A stretch of 19,628 nucleotides of DNA from Streptosporangiaceae bacterium (GTDB lineage Bacteria; Actinomycetota; Actinomycetes; Streptosporangiales; Streptosporangiaceae), in assembly GCA_030041195.1 (NCBI GenBank), contig JASHOI010000722.1, positions 1 to 19,628 of the forward strand, given 5' to 3'. The notes beneath the pieces are model-generated. The model saw only the letters and a program-made list of their open reading frames with translations, was not told where the DNA came from and did no database searches. Shown here in pieces: positions 13,162-19,628 of the stretch. The first letter of the stretch is position 1; each line of letters begins with the position of its first letter. The translations under genes were made by a program, and so were the position numbers.

Positions 13162-13204
13162 GATCCTCATGAGCAACGGCGACACCTCCGTTCTCATGAG
13201 GATC
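13162..13204 (+). promoter_or_regulatory. 17-bp stem-loop covering the histidine kinase start codon
   Basis: GATCCTCATGAG (13162-13173) pairs perfectly with CTCATGAGGATC (13193-13204). After one bulged C (13174), AACGG (13175-13179) pairs with CCGTT (13188-13192), leaving an 8-base loop CGACACCT. The kinase ATG (13169-13171) is inside the stem, and its GGAG (13159-13162) touches the stem base. In mRNA this would hide the start site. A second in-frame ATG (13196) is in the opposite arm. Confidence 0.8.
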
Positions 13205-14059
13205 CTGGTCCGGTCATGGGAGTACCGCCGCCCCCGGCTGGCGATAGGCATACGCATCGCCAGCGGCGTCTTCAACGTCGCCATCGGCGTCGCGATGATC
13301 GCCGCGTCCCCCTGGGTGGGGCCGCTGGCGCTGCTGGCGGCGCTGCCGCTGGCGGGGGCGACGGGGATCTTCTGGACCGTCTCCCGCCTGCAGCAGGACA
13401 GCCTGCGCCGGGTGAGCGAGCTGGAACGATCGCGGGCACACCTGGTCGACGACGCGGCGGCACGGCTGCGCCGGATCGAGCGCGATCTGCACGACGGCGC
13501 GCAGGCGCAGATGGTCGCGGTCGCGATGAAGCTGGGGCTGGCCAGGGAGAAGCTCTACGACGCGATCAACGGAACGGGCCAGCCCGATCTGGAACGTGCC
13601 CTCGAACTGGTCGACGCGGCCCACGGTGGCGCCAAGGAAGCCATCAACGAACTGCGGGACCTGGCCCGCGGCATCCTCCCGCCGGTCCTCGACCACGGCC
13701 TGGGCACCGCGCTCAGCACGCTGGCCGCGCGCAGCGACGTGCCGGTAGACCTGACGGTCGACCTGCCCGAGCGCCCGTCGGCCGCGATCGAGACCATCGC
13801 CTACTTCTGCGCGGCGGAACTGCTGACGAACGTGGCCAAGCACAGCGGCGCCCGGCACGCAGCACTGCGGGTGGACTACGGTTCCGGGAAACTACGGGCG
13901 CGCGTCACCGACGACGGCTCCGGCGGCGCCCGCGTCGAGGCCCGTGGCGGCCTGGCCGGGCTCGCCGACCGGGTCCGTACCGTGGATGGCAGCCTGCAGA
14001 TCAAAAGCCCGCCCGGCGGCCCGACGGTCATCGCCGTCGAACTGCCGTTGCACACCTGA
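13169..14059 (+). CDS. Two-component sensor histidine kinase (HisKA_3 / NarL-type)
   Basis: This membrane sensor kinase of 296 residues autophosphorylates on His and passes phosphate to the response regulator encoded 17 bp downstream. Residues 11-75 are a short two-helix membrane domain with almost no extracytoplasmic loop. Residues 76-105 form the coiled-coil linker. The H-box RRIERDLHDGAQAQMVAVAMKLG has phospho-acceptor His108. The HATPase_c domain (about 205-294) has N-box AAELLTNVAKHSGA (Asn221), DDGSGG (248-253) and GGLAGLADRV (260-269). The tiny sensor suggests sensing within the membrane, like kinases of cell-envelope stress systems. The start at 13169 has GGAG 6 bases upstream but lies in a strong hairpin; the ATG at 13196 is the only other reasonable start. 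Confidence 0.94.
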   Translation: MSNGDTSVLMRILVRSWEYRRPRLAIGIRIASGVFNVAIGVAMIAASPWVGPLALLAALPLAGATGIFWTVSRLQQDSLRRVSELERSRAHLVDDAAARLRRIERDLHDGAQAQMVAVAMKLGLAREKLYDAINGTGQPDLERALELVDAAHGGAKEAINELRDLARGILPPVLDHGLGTALSTLAARSDVPVDLTVDLPERPSAAIETIAYFCAAELLTNVAKHSGARHAALRVDYGSGKLRARVTDDGSGGARVEARGGLAGLADRVRTVDGSLQIKSPPGGPTVIAVELPLHT

Positions 14060-14076
14060 CCGAGCCGGAGCGGCCC

Positions 14077-14733
14077 ATGCGAATCGTCATCGCCGAGGAC
14101 TCGGCGGTCGTCCGGGCCGGCCTGGCCGAGATCCTGGCCGACCGGGGCCACGAGGTGGCCGCCGCCGTCGGTGACGCCGAGGCGCTGAGAGCCGCCGTCG
14201 ACACCCACCGGCCCGACGTGGCGGTGGTGGACGTGCGGATGCCGCCCGGCTACACCGATGAGGGACTGCGCGCGGCGATCGCGATCCGCCGCGACCACCC
14301 GGGGACCGGCGTGCTCGTGTTCTCCCAGTACATCGAGACGCGTTACGCCGCCGATCTGCTCGGAGCGGCGTCCGGCCGCGGCGCGGCCGGCGTCGGGTAC
14401 CTGCTCAAGGACCGGGTTGCCGACGTGGGTGAGTTCGTGGAGGCGCTGAGCCGCGTCGCCGCCGGCGGCACCGCGCTCGACCCCGAGGTCGTCACCCAGC
14501 TTCTCGGCGCCAGCCGCCGCAGCGACGGGCTGGGCGCGCTCACCGCAAGAGAGCGCGATGTGCTCGGCCTGATGGCCGAGGGCCGCTCCAACGGCGCGAT
14601 CGCCTCGGTGCTCGTCATCTCGGAGCGAGCCGTGGAGAAGCACGTCAGCAACGTCTTCAGCAAGCTCGGGCTGGCCCCCTCGGACGCCGATCACCGCCGG
14701 GTGCTGGCCGTCCTGCGCTATCTGGGTTCCTGA
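14077..14733 (+). CDS. LuxR/NarL-family response regulator
   Basis: This cytoplasmic transcription regulator of 218 residues is the partner of the adjacent kinase. The receiver domain (1-120) opens MRIVIAEDSAVVRAGL with acidic Glu7/Asp8. It has phospho-acceptor Asp52 in VAVVDVRMPP, a switch Ser83 in VFSQY and Lys111 in GYLLKD. The LuxR-type helix-turn-helix (about 155-198) reads LTARERDVLGLMAEGRSNGAIASVLVISERAVEKHVSNVFSKLGL. The ATG at 14077 has GGAG 6 bases upstream and is fixed by the receiver start; the same frame is open far upstream only because of GC bias. Targets are unknown; the DrrAB-type operon just upstream and the S9 peptidase downstream are obvious candidates. Confidence 0.95.
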   Translation: MRIVIAEDSAVVRAGLAEILADRGHEVAAAVGDAEALRAAVDTHRPDVAVVDVRMPPGYTDEGLRAAIAIRRDHPGTGVLVFSQYIETRYAADLLGAASGRGAAGVGYLLKDRVADVGEFVEALSRVAAGGTALDPEVVTQLLGASRRSDGLGALTARERDVLGLMAEGRSNGAIASVLVISERAVEKHVSNVFSKLGLAPSDADHRRVLAVLRYLGS

Positions 14734-14836
14734 GCAAGGGACACAGCCCAGCCCGGCGGTATGTCGCCAATCCGGACGTGTGCCTCATTTTGGTGAATGA
14801 TGTCTCACGGCCTACTGGTCTCGGAAGGGGCGTTGC

Positions 14837-16786
14837 ATGAGCGTGGACACATCAGCGCTGACGGCGGACCTCATCGTCGACGGCGCGGTGCCGAAGCAGC
14901 CCGAGATTTCCCCGGACGGGCGCTGGGTTGCCTACCAGGTTGCGCCGATGGGCCGGCGGGGGGAACGCCGGCTCAGCTCGCTGTGGATCGCCGCCGCGGA
15001 CGGCAGCTCGCCGCCGCGGCAGCTGACCGCCGGCACGGCGGGCGACTCCGGCCCGCGCTGGGCGCCGGACTCGGCGTCGCTGTTCTTCATGTCCGACCGC
15101 ACCGGGTCAGACCAGCTGCACCGGATCCGCGTCGATGGCGGCGAGGCCGAGAGCCTGACCGAGTGGGCGGGCGAGATCTACGATTTCTGCCCGCTGGGCG
15201 ACGGCCGCGTCATCGTGGTGGCCGCGGACGAGCCAACCGAGGAGGACCAGCGCAGGCAAGCTGAGCGCGACGACGCGATCGTCTGGAGCGAGCAGCGCGG
15301 CCTTGGCAGGCTTCGGCTGCTCGACACGGTTACCCGCGAGTTGCACCCGGCAGACGACCTCGGCGGCCGTCACGTCGCCGAGCTGGCACAGCGGCCGGAC
15401 GGCGGTGCGGTGGCGGTGATCAGCTGGGAGAGCCTGGAGGACTATCCGGGGGCCAGCACCAATGAGCTGCACGTGGTCGATCCGGCTACCGGGGCAGTTC
15501 ATGACCTCGGCCGGGTCGCCGGCTACGCCCGGTCGCCGGTCTGGTGGGCCGATGACGGCACCTGGCACGTGACCTACCTGGGTGAACCCGACCCGTTTGG
15601 CGGACTCGTCGGCTACGACATCGTGCCCGGTGACTCCGCCGGGCCGGTCGCGCCCGCCGCGCCCGCCGCGCCTCGCGACCTGACCTCGGCCATGGATGTG
15701 AGCCCGACTGACCTGGCGCAGGTCGCCGACGGCCCGCCGCTGGCCCTGTTCGAGAGCGGGCTCGATACGCAGATCCACCGGCTCGATCCCGGCACGCTGC
15801 GATTCCAGTGCCTGTCGAGCAGCGCCGGCTCGGTCGGCGAACTGACCGCCAGCCGTTCCGGAGATGTCGTCGCTGCGCTCGCGAGCAGCGCCCACCAGCC
15901 GGCCGACGTCCATGCCGGACCGCCCGGCGGCCCGCTGCGCCGGACCAGCGACACCCGGCCGGAACTGCGGGGGATCGAGTGGGGGACCCAGGAACGGCTC
16001 TCCTACAAGGCATCCGACGGCCTCGTCCTCGACGGCTTGCTGATCCTGCCGTCCGGCCGCAGCCGCGCGGACGGCCCGTTCCCGCTCGTCACCATGGTGC
16101 ACGGCGGACCCGATGACCGGTACGCCGACGAGTTCATGCTCGGGATGGGCTCTCCTGGTCAGTGGCTTGCTACCGCGGGTTTCGCGGTGTTCCTCTCCAA
16201 TCCGCGTGGCGGCACGGGGCATGGCCGTGAGTTCTCGGCGGCCGTCGTGGGCGCGGTCGGCGGGGGTGAGTGGAGCGACATCCTCGACGGGATCGACATG
16301 CTGGTCGCCGCCGGTGTCGCCGACCCGGACCGGCTCGGGATCGCCGGCCCCAGCCATGGCGGGTTCATGGCCGCCTGGGCGGTCGGGCAGACGAACCGGT
16401 TCAAGGCCGCGCTGATGAACGCCGGGATCTGCGACTGGGGCAGCCTCGCCGGCACCGGCGAGTATGGGGCGATGGACGGCGTGCTGGCCGGCAGCTTCGG
16501 CTGGGAGGGGACCGGCCCGCACCCGCATGACCGGGTCAGCCCGATCTCGTTCGCCTCGAAGGTCCGCACCCCGGTACTGATCGTGCACGGCGAGGACGAC
16601 GCCAACGTGCCGGTCGGCCAGGCCATCTACTTCCACCGCGCTCTAAGCCACTACGGGGTCGAGCACGACCTCGTCGTCTACCCGCGGGAGGGGCACGGGC
16701 CGAGGGAGCGCAACCATCAGCGCGACCTGCTGCTGCGCACCCGTGCGTGGTTCGACCGCTGGCTGGGCGATCCCGGCACCCGCTGA
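14837..16786 (+). CDS. S9 family serine peptidase (prolyl-oligopeptidase type)
   Basis: This serine peptidase has 649 residues with no signal peptide, so it is probably cytoplasmic, cleaving short peptides. The N-terminal beta-propeller (about 20-385) begins QPEISPDGRWVAYQV and has further WD-like turns such as GPRWAPDSASLFFMSD. The C-terminal alpha/beta-hydrolase domain (about 395-645) has the oxyanion stretch VTMVHGGPDDRY, nucleophile Ser506 in GPSHGGFMAAW (relatives usually have GxSYGG), Asp588 in VHGEDDANVPV and His620 in YPREGHGP. A low-complexity link PVAPAAPAAP lies within the propeller. The ATG at 14837 has GGAAGGGG 7 bases upstream. It is the first gene after the response regulator, 103 bp away, and converges on the large regulator gene. 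Confidence 0.93.
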   Translation: MSVDTSALTADLIVDGAVPKQPEISPDGRWVAYQVAPMGRRGERRLSSLWIAAADGSSPPRQLTAGTAGDSGPRWAPDSASLFFMSDRTGSDQLHRIRVDGGEAESLTEWAGEIYDFCPLGDGRVIVVAADEPTEEDQRRQAERDDAIVWSEQRGLGRLRLLDTVTRELHPADDLGGRHVAELAQRPDGGAVAVISWESLEDYPGASTNELHVVDPATGAVHDLGRVAGYARSPVWWADDGTWHVTYLGEPDPFGGLVGYDIVPGDSAGPVAPAAPAAPRDLTSAMDVSPTDLAQVADGPPLALFESGLDTQIHRLDPGTLRFQCLSSSAGSVGELTASRSGDVVAALASSAHQPADVHAGPPGGPLRRTSDTRPELRGIEWGTQERLSYKASDGLVLDGLLILPSGRSRADGPFPLVTMVHGGPDDRYADEFMLGMGSPGQWLATAGFAVFLSNPRGGTGHGREFSAAVVGAVGGGEWSDILDGIDMLVAAGVADPDRLGIAGPSHGGFMAAWAVGQTNRFKAALMNAGICDWGSLAGTGEYGAMDGVLAGSFGWEGTGPHPHDRVSPISFASKVRTPVLIVHGEDDANVPVGQAIYFHRALSHYGVEHDLVVYPREGHGPRERNHQRDLLLRTRAWFDRWLGDPGTR

Positions 16787-16796
16787 CGGCAAGGGA

Positions 16797-19628
16797 TCAC
16801 GGACGCAGCGCCAGGGCCTCGGCCCTGGCGCCGTCGCTGGCGCGGCCGCGGGCGTAGGCCGCCTCGAAGTCCGCGTCGCCGAGCGCGGCCCTGGCGGCGG
16901 CGGTCGCCCTGGCCACCTCCAGGCTCCAGGCGTCGCTGAAACCCTGCAGCGCGTGCGCCAGGCCGAGCAACTCGGCGGCCCTGGTGTGCTCGCCCCGCGC
17001 GGCGGCCAGCGCGGCGATCGCGTCCACCACGGCGGCCAGGGTCCGGTTGATCGGCAGGATCGCGACCAGACGCTGTTCCGGGTGGTCCCGGTCGGCCGGC
17101 GGGCCGCCGGAGAGCACGTCGATGGCCCGCTGCTGCCAGGCCGCGGCACCCGCGAGGTCCCCTTCCTGCTCGGCGATGCTGCCGAGCCTGCTGAACGTGG
17201 TGGCGGCCACCGCGAACATGTCCGGCCGCTGCAGCCGGGACTCGACGATCGCCACCGCGCGCCGCAGCAGGTCACCGGCTCCGGCCAGGTCGCCGGCGCG
17301 CCGGGCCAGCTCGGCCAGCTGGACGTAGCCCGAGGCCACGTCGTCGAGGTCGCCACCGAGTTCGGCGTTGCGCACGCCTTCCTGCAGGTCCGCTCCTGCG
17401 CCCTCGATGTCCCCGGCCCGGGCCCTGGCCTCGCCCAGGCCGATGTGGATGACGCCGCTCATGTTGCCGGACAGCGCGGCGGCATGCTCGCGCGCCTGCT
17501 CAAGGACCCGCACCGTCTCGTCCGGGTGGTCTCGCGCGATCGCCACCTGGGCCAGGCCGATCAGGCACCCGACTATCCCGAACCGGTCCCCCAGTTCCTC
17601 GAACATGGCCTGGCTTTCGGCCAGGTCGGTGGCCGCGGACTTGATGTCGCCCTCATTCAGCGCGAGATGCCCGGTCATGAGGCGCCGCATGGCCGTGACC
17701 CAGGGATCGCGATGCTCCGGGAGGGCCCGCAGCAGCTTGTAGGCGGCATCCGCGTCTCCGGACACGAACGACAGCATCGGCACCGCCATCGCGAGCAGCG
17801 GATGGTCGGGCTCGGCGGGCAAGGTCAGCCGGCCCAGCTCCTCGAGCGCCTGCCGCGGGTCCCCGGAGGTGTCGCTCACGGCCTCGGTCATCGTCGCCAC
17901 GATCTGGCAGATCGCGTACGCCTCGGACAGGCCGCCGGGCGGCGTGTCCCCGGCCAGCCGCAGCGCCTCGACCGCCCAGTCGCGTGCCTCCGCGTCGTAG
18001 TCGCGCATGATCAAGAACCAGATCAGCGACTGGAAGAAGCGCAGCGCGGCGCTCGCGTCCCCGGCCGCGAGCATGTGGCGCAGCGCCGCCGAGAGGTTCT
18101 CGTGCTCGGCCGAGAGCAGGTCCAGCCAGGCGATCTGGTCCCGGGCGCGCAGCTGCGGCTCGGCCCGCTCGGCCAGGTCAAGGAAGTAGGCCGCGTGCGC
18201 GGCGGCCGCGAGGCCGGCCTCGCCGGACTCGGCTAGCCGGTCGGCGGCGTACGCGCGCACGGTCTCCAGCAGCCCGTACCGCACGTGCCCGTCGCCGGCG
18301 GCGGTGACCAGCGACTTGTCCACCAGCGAGGCGATCACGTCGACGACCGCCGTCCGGTCCCCCGCGGTGCCGCCGGGCGCGCAGACCTGCTCGGCGGCCT
18401 CGGGCGTGGCGCCGCCGCTGAACACCGACAGCCGGCCAAGCACGGCGCGCTCGCTGTCGTCGAGCAGGTCCCAGCTCCAGTCGACGATCGCGCGCAGCGT
18501 CTGGTGGCGCGGCAACGTGCCGCGGGTGCCGACCGAGAGCAGCGCGAACCTGTCGTCCAGCCGCTCCGCGACCTGCTGCGGGGTGAGCGCGCGCACCCGC
18601 GCGGCCGCGAGCTCGATGGCCAGCGGGATCCCGTCGAGCGCGCGGCAGATCGCCGCGACCGGGCCCGCCGAGACGGCGTCGATGCTGAAGCCGGGCCGCA
18701 CCGCGGCCGCTCGGTCGGCGAACAGCAGCACCGACGCGCTGGCCGCCACCTGGTCGAGCGTGGCGTTCTCGGGCGGCAGCGGCAGCGAGGACACCGGGGA
18801 CAGCGTCTCCCCGGTCAGGCCGAGCGGCTCCCGGCTGGTGGCCAGGATCCGCGCGCCGGGAGCGTCGGCGAGCACCCGGCCCGCCAGCGTGGCGACCGCG
18901 TCGAGGACGTGCTCGCAGTTGTCCAGGACCAGCACCAGGCTGCGCGCCGCGAGCACCTCGCTGAGCCGGTCCAGCGGTTCCATGGCCGCCAGCCGCGCCG
19001 CTTCGAACGGGTCGGCCTGCCAGGCGCCGTCCGGCAAGACGGTGCTCAGCACCGTCTGCGGGAGGTCGCCAGCGTCCTGCACCGGCGCCAGCGGCACGAA
19101 CCAGACCCCGTCCGGCACCCGTTCCGCCACCCTCGCGCCGACTTCCACCGCGAGCCGGGTCTTCCCGGCTCCGCCTGGACCAGTGAGCGTGACCAGCCGG
19201 GACTCGGCGAGGAGCCGGCTCGCGACCCGTTCCAGGTCCTCGTCCCGGCCCACGAATGTGGTGAGCTGAGCCGGCAGGTTGCCGCGGCGCTGCTGCGGCG
19301 CCGGCACGCCGGCCGGCCGCTGGGCCGCGGGCAGCTCGGCCCGCAGGATCGCCAGGTGCACGGCGGACAGCTCGGGCGACGGGTCGACCCCGAGCTGCTC
19401 GGCCAGCGTCTGCCTGGTGTCCTCGAACACGCCGAGCGCGTCGGCCTGCCGGCCGGCCGCGTACAGCGCGCGCATGAACTGGCCGCGCAGCCGCTCCCGC
19501 AGCGGATGCTCGGTCGCCAGCGCCTCGACCTCCGGGACGAGCTCCGCACCGAGGCCCAGCGCGAGGTCAGCGTCGATCCGGTCCTCGGTCGCGGCGAGCC
19601 GCAGCTCGGACAGGCGGGCGATCGTCGC
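16797..19628 (-). CDS. AfsR/SARP-like regulator: BTAD + NB-ARC ATPase + TPR (5' end beyond window)
   Basis: This is a large regulator; 943 codons are visible and the frame is still open at the right edge, so the N-terminal OmpR-type DNA-binding domain, if present, is not seen. Visible residues 1 to about 95 are a bacterial transcriptional activator domain (EHPLRERLRGQFMRALYAAGRQADAL, then LGVDPSPELSAVHLAIL). An NB-ARC-type ATPase follows, with FVGRDEDLERV, Walker A GPGGAGKTRL (about 150), Walker B LVLVLDNCEHV (about 232) and ILATSREPLG. After a winged-helix part (VLGRLSVFSGG), TPR-like helical repeats from about residue 480 run to the end. Such proteins activate secondary-metabolism or developmental genes upon ATP and ligand binding. 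The nearest ATG in the visible part (19475) lies inside the BTAD domain and is not the true start. No metabolite cluster is visible here. Confidence 0.92.
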   Translation of the reverse strand, partial: ATIARLSELRLAATEDRIDADLALGLGAELVPEVEALATEHPLRERLRGQFMRALYAAGRQADALGVFEDTRQTLAEQLGVDPSPELSAVHLAILRAELPAAQRPAGVPAPQQRRGNLPAQLTTFVGRDEDLERVASRLLAESRLVTLTGPGGAGKTRLAVEVGARVAERVPDGVWFVPLAPVQDAGDLPQTVLSTVLPDGAWQADPFEAARLAAMEPLDRLSEVLAARSLVLVLDNCEHVLDAVATLAGRVLADAPGARILATSREPLGLTGETLSPVSSLPLPPENATLDQVAASASVLLFADRAAAVRPGFSIDAVSAGPVAAICRALDGIPLAIELAAARVRALTPQQVAERLDDRFALLSVGTRGTLPRHQTLRAIVDWSWDLLDDSERAVLGRLSVFSGGATPEAAEQVCAPGGTAGDRTAVVDVIASLVDKSLVTAAGDGHVRYGLLETVRAYAADRLAESGEAGLAAAAHAAYFLDLAERAEPQLRARDQIAWLDLLSAEHENLSAALRHMLAAGDASAALRFFQSLIWFLIMRDYDAEARDWAVEALRLAGDTPPGGLSEAYAICQIVATMTEAVSDTSGDPRQALEELGRLTLPAEPDHPLLAMAVPMLSFVSGDADAAYKLLRALPEHRDPWVTAMRRLMTGHLALNEGDIKSAATDLAESQAMFEELGDRFGIVGCLIGLAQVAIARDHPDETVRVLEQAREHAAALSGNMSGVIHIGLGEARARAGDIEGAGADLQEGVRNAELGGDLDDVASGYVQLAELARRAGDLAGAGDLLRRAVAIVESRLQRPDMFAVAATTFSRLGSIAEQEGDLAGAAAWQQRAIDVLSGGPPADRDHPEQRLVAILPINRTLAAVVDAIAALAAARGEHTRAAELLGLAHALQGFSDAWSLEVARATAAARAALGDADFEAAYARGRASDGARAEALALRP
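16808..16831. terminator. Hairpin at the S9 peptidase / AfsR-like convergent end
   Basis: GCGCCAGGGCC (16808-16818) is the exact reverse complement of GGCCCTGGCGC (16821-16831), an 11-bp GC-rich repeat around two bases. It begins 22 bases after the peptidase stop and lies in the last codons of the convergent regulator gene. It has no T tract and is a plausible terminator for the peptidase transcript. Confidence 0.5.

Noticed and set aside
13216..14076. Long upstream extension of the response regulator frame
   Set aside because: It overlaps the kinase out of frame with biased composition. The receiver domain starts at the ATG at 14077, which has its own ribosome site.
14755..14768. GGCG-gtatgt-CGCC as a terminator after the response regulator
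   Set aside because: Only four pairs and no other support.
15107..16636. A 509-codon minus-strand frame across the S9 peptidase
   Set aside because: No family-like motifs; the plus-strand catalytic triad is convincing.

Overview
The window is very GC-rich DNA with tightly packed genes, GTG as well as ATG starts, several genes whose -10 box sits directly on the start codon, and actinobacterial family types (BTAD/NB-ARC/TPR regulator of the AfsR/SARP group, DrrAB-type ABC exporter, HisKA_3 kinase with LuxR-type response regulator). This points to a high-GC Actinomycetota chromosome, probably a filamentous soil type. Nothing seen resolves the genus. I found no rRNA, tRNA, CRISPR array, transposase, integrase or phage gene.

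Layout, left to right. Positions 1-5526 hold transport or detoxification functions, each next to its own regulator. An ABC ATPase (cut by the left edge) diverges from a TetR regulator. A LysE/RhtB exporter diverges from an Lrp/AsnC regulator. An NADPH-dependent FMN reductase diverges from a VOC/glyoxalase-fold protein. A MarR regulator overlaps a 14-TM type MFS exporter. A four-TM protein of unknown function (5619-6092) diverges from marR across a region with nested palindromes. Positions 6099-8403 (minus strand) hold a class III aminotransferase followed by a MOSC protein. Positions 8404-8960 are gene-free and contain a perfect 19-bp inverted repeat.

Positions 8961-12732 form a likely four-gene operon: an uncharacterised protein with a divergent Nudix-like motif, an acyl-ACP thioesterase-like hotdog protein, and a DrrA/DrrB ABC exporter. 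It ends in a long hairpin. Next is a three-gene signalling operon (12872-14733): a small membrane protein that duplicates the membrane domain of the following kinase, the histidine kinase, and its LuxR-type response regulator. A 17-bp stem-loop covers the kinase start codon. An S9 peptidase (14837-16786) then converges on a large AfsR-like ATPase/TPR regulator that runs off the right edge.

The most unusual items are the kinase membrane-domain duplication, the hairpin on the kinase start codon, the 19-bp palindrome at 8660-8718, and two palindromes one helical turn apart before the DrrAB genes. I see no complete new defence or mobile system. The best candidate for something undescribed is the three-part signalling unit at 12872-14733.
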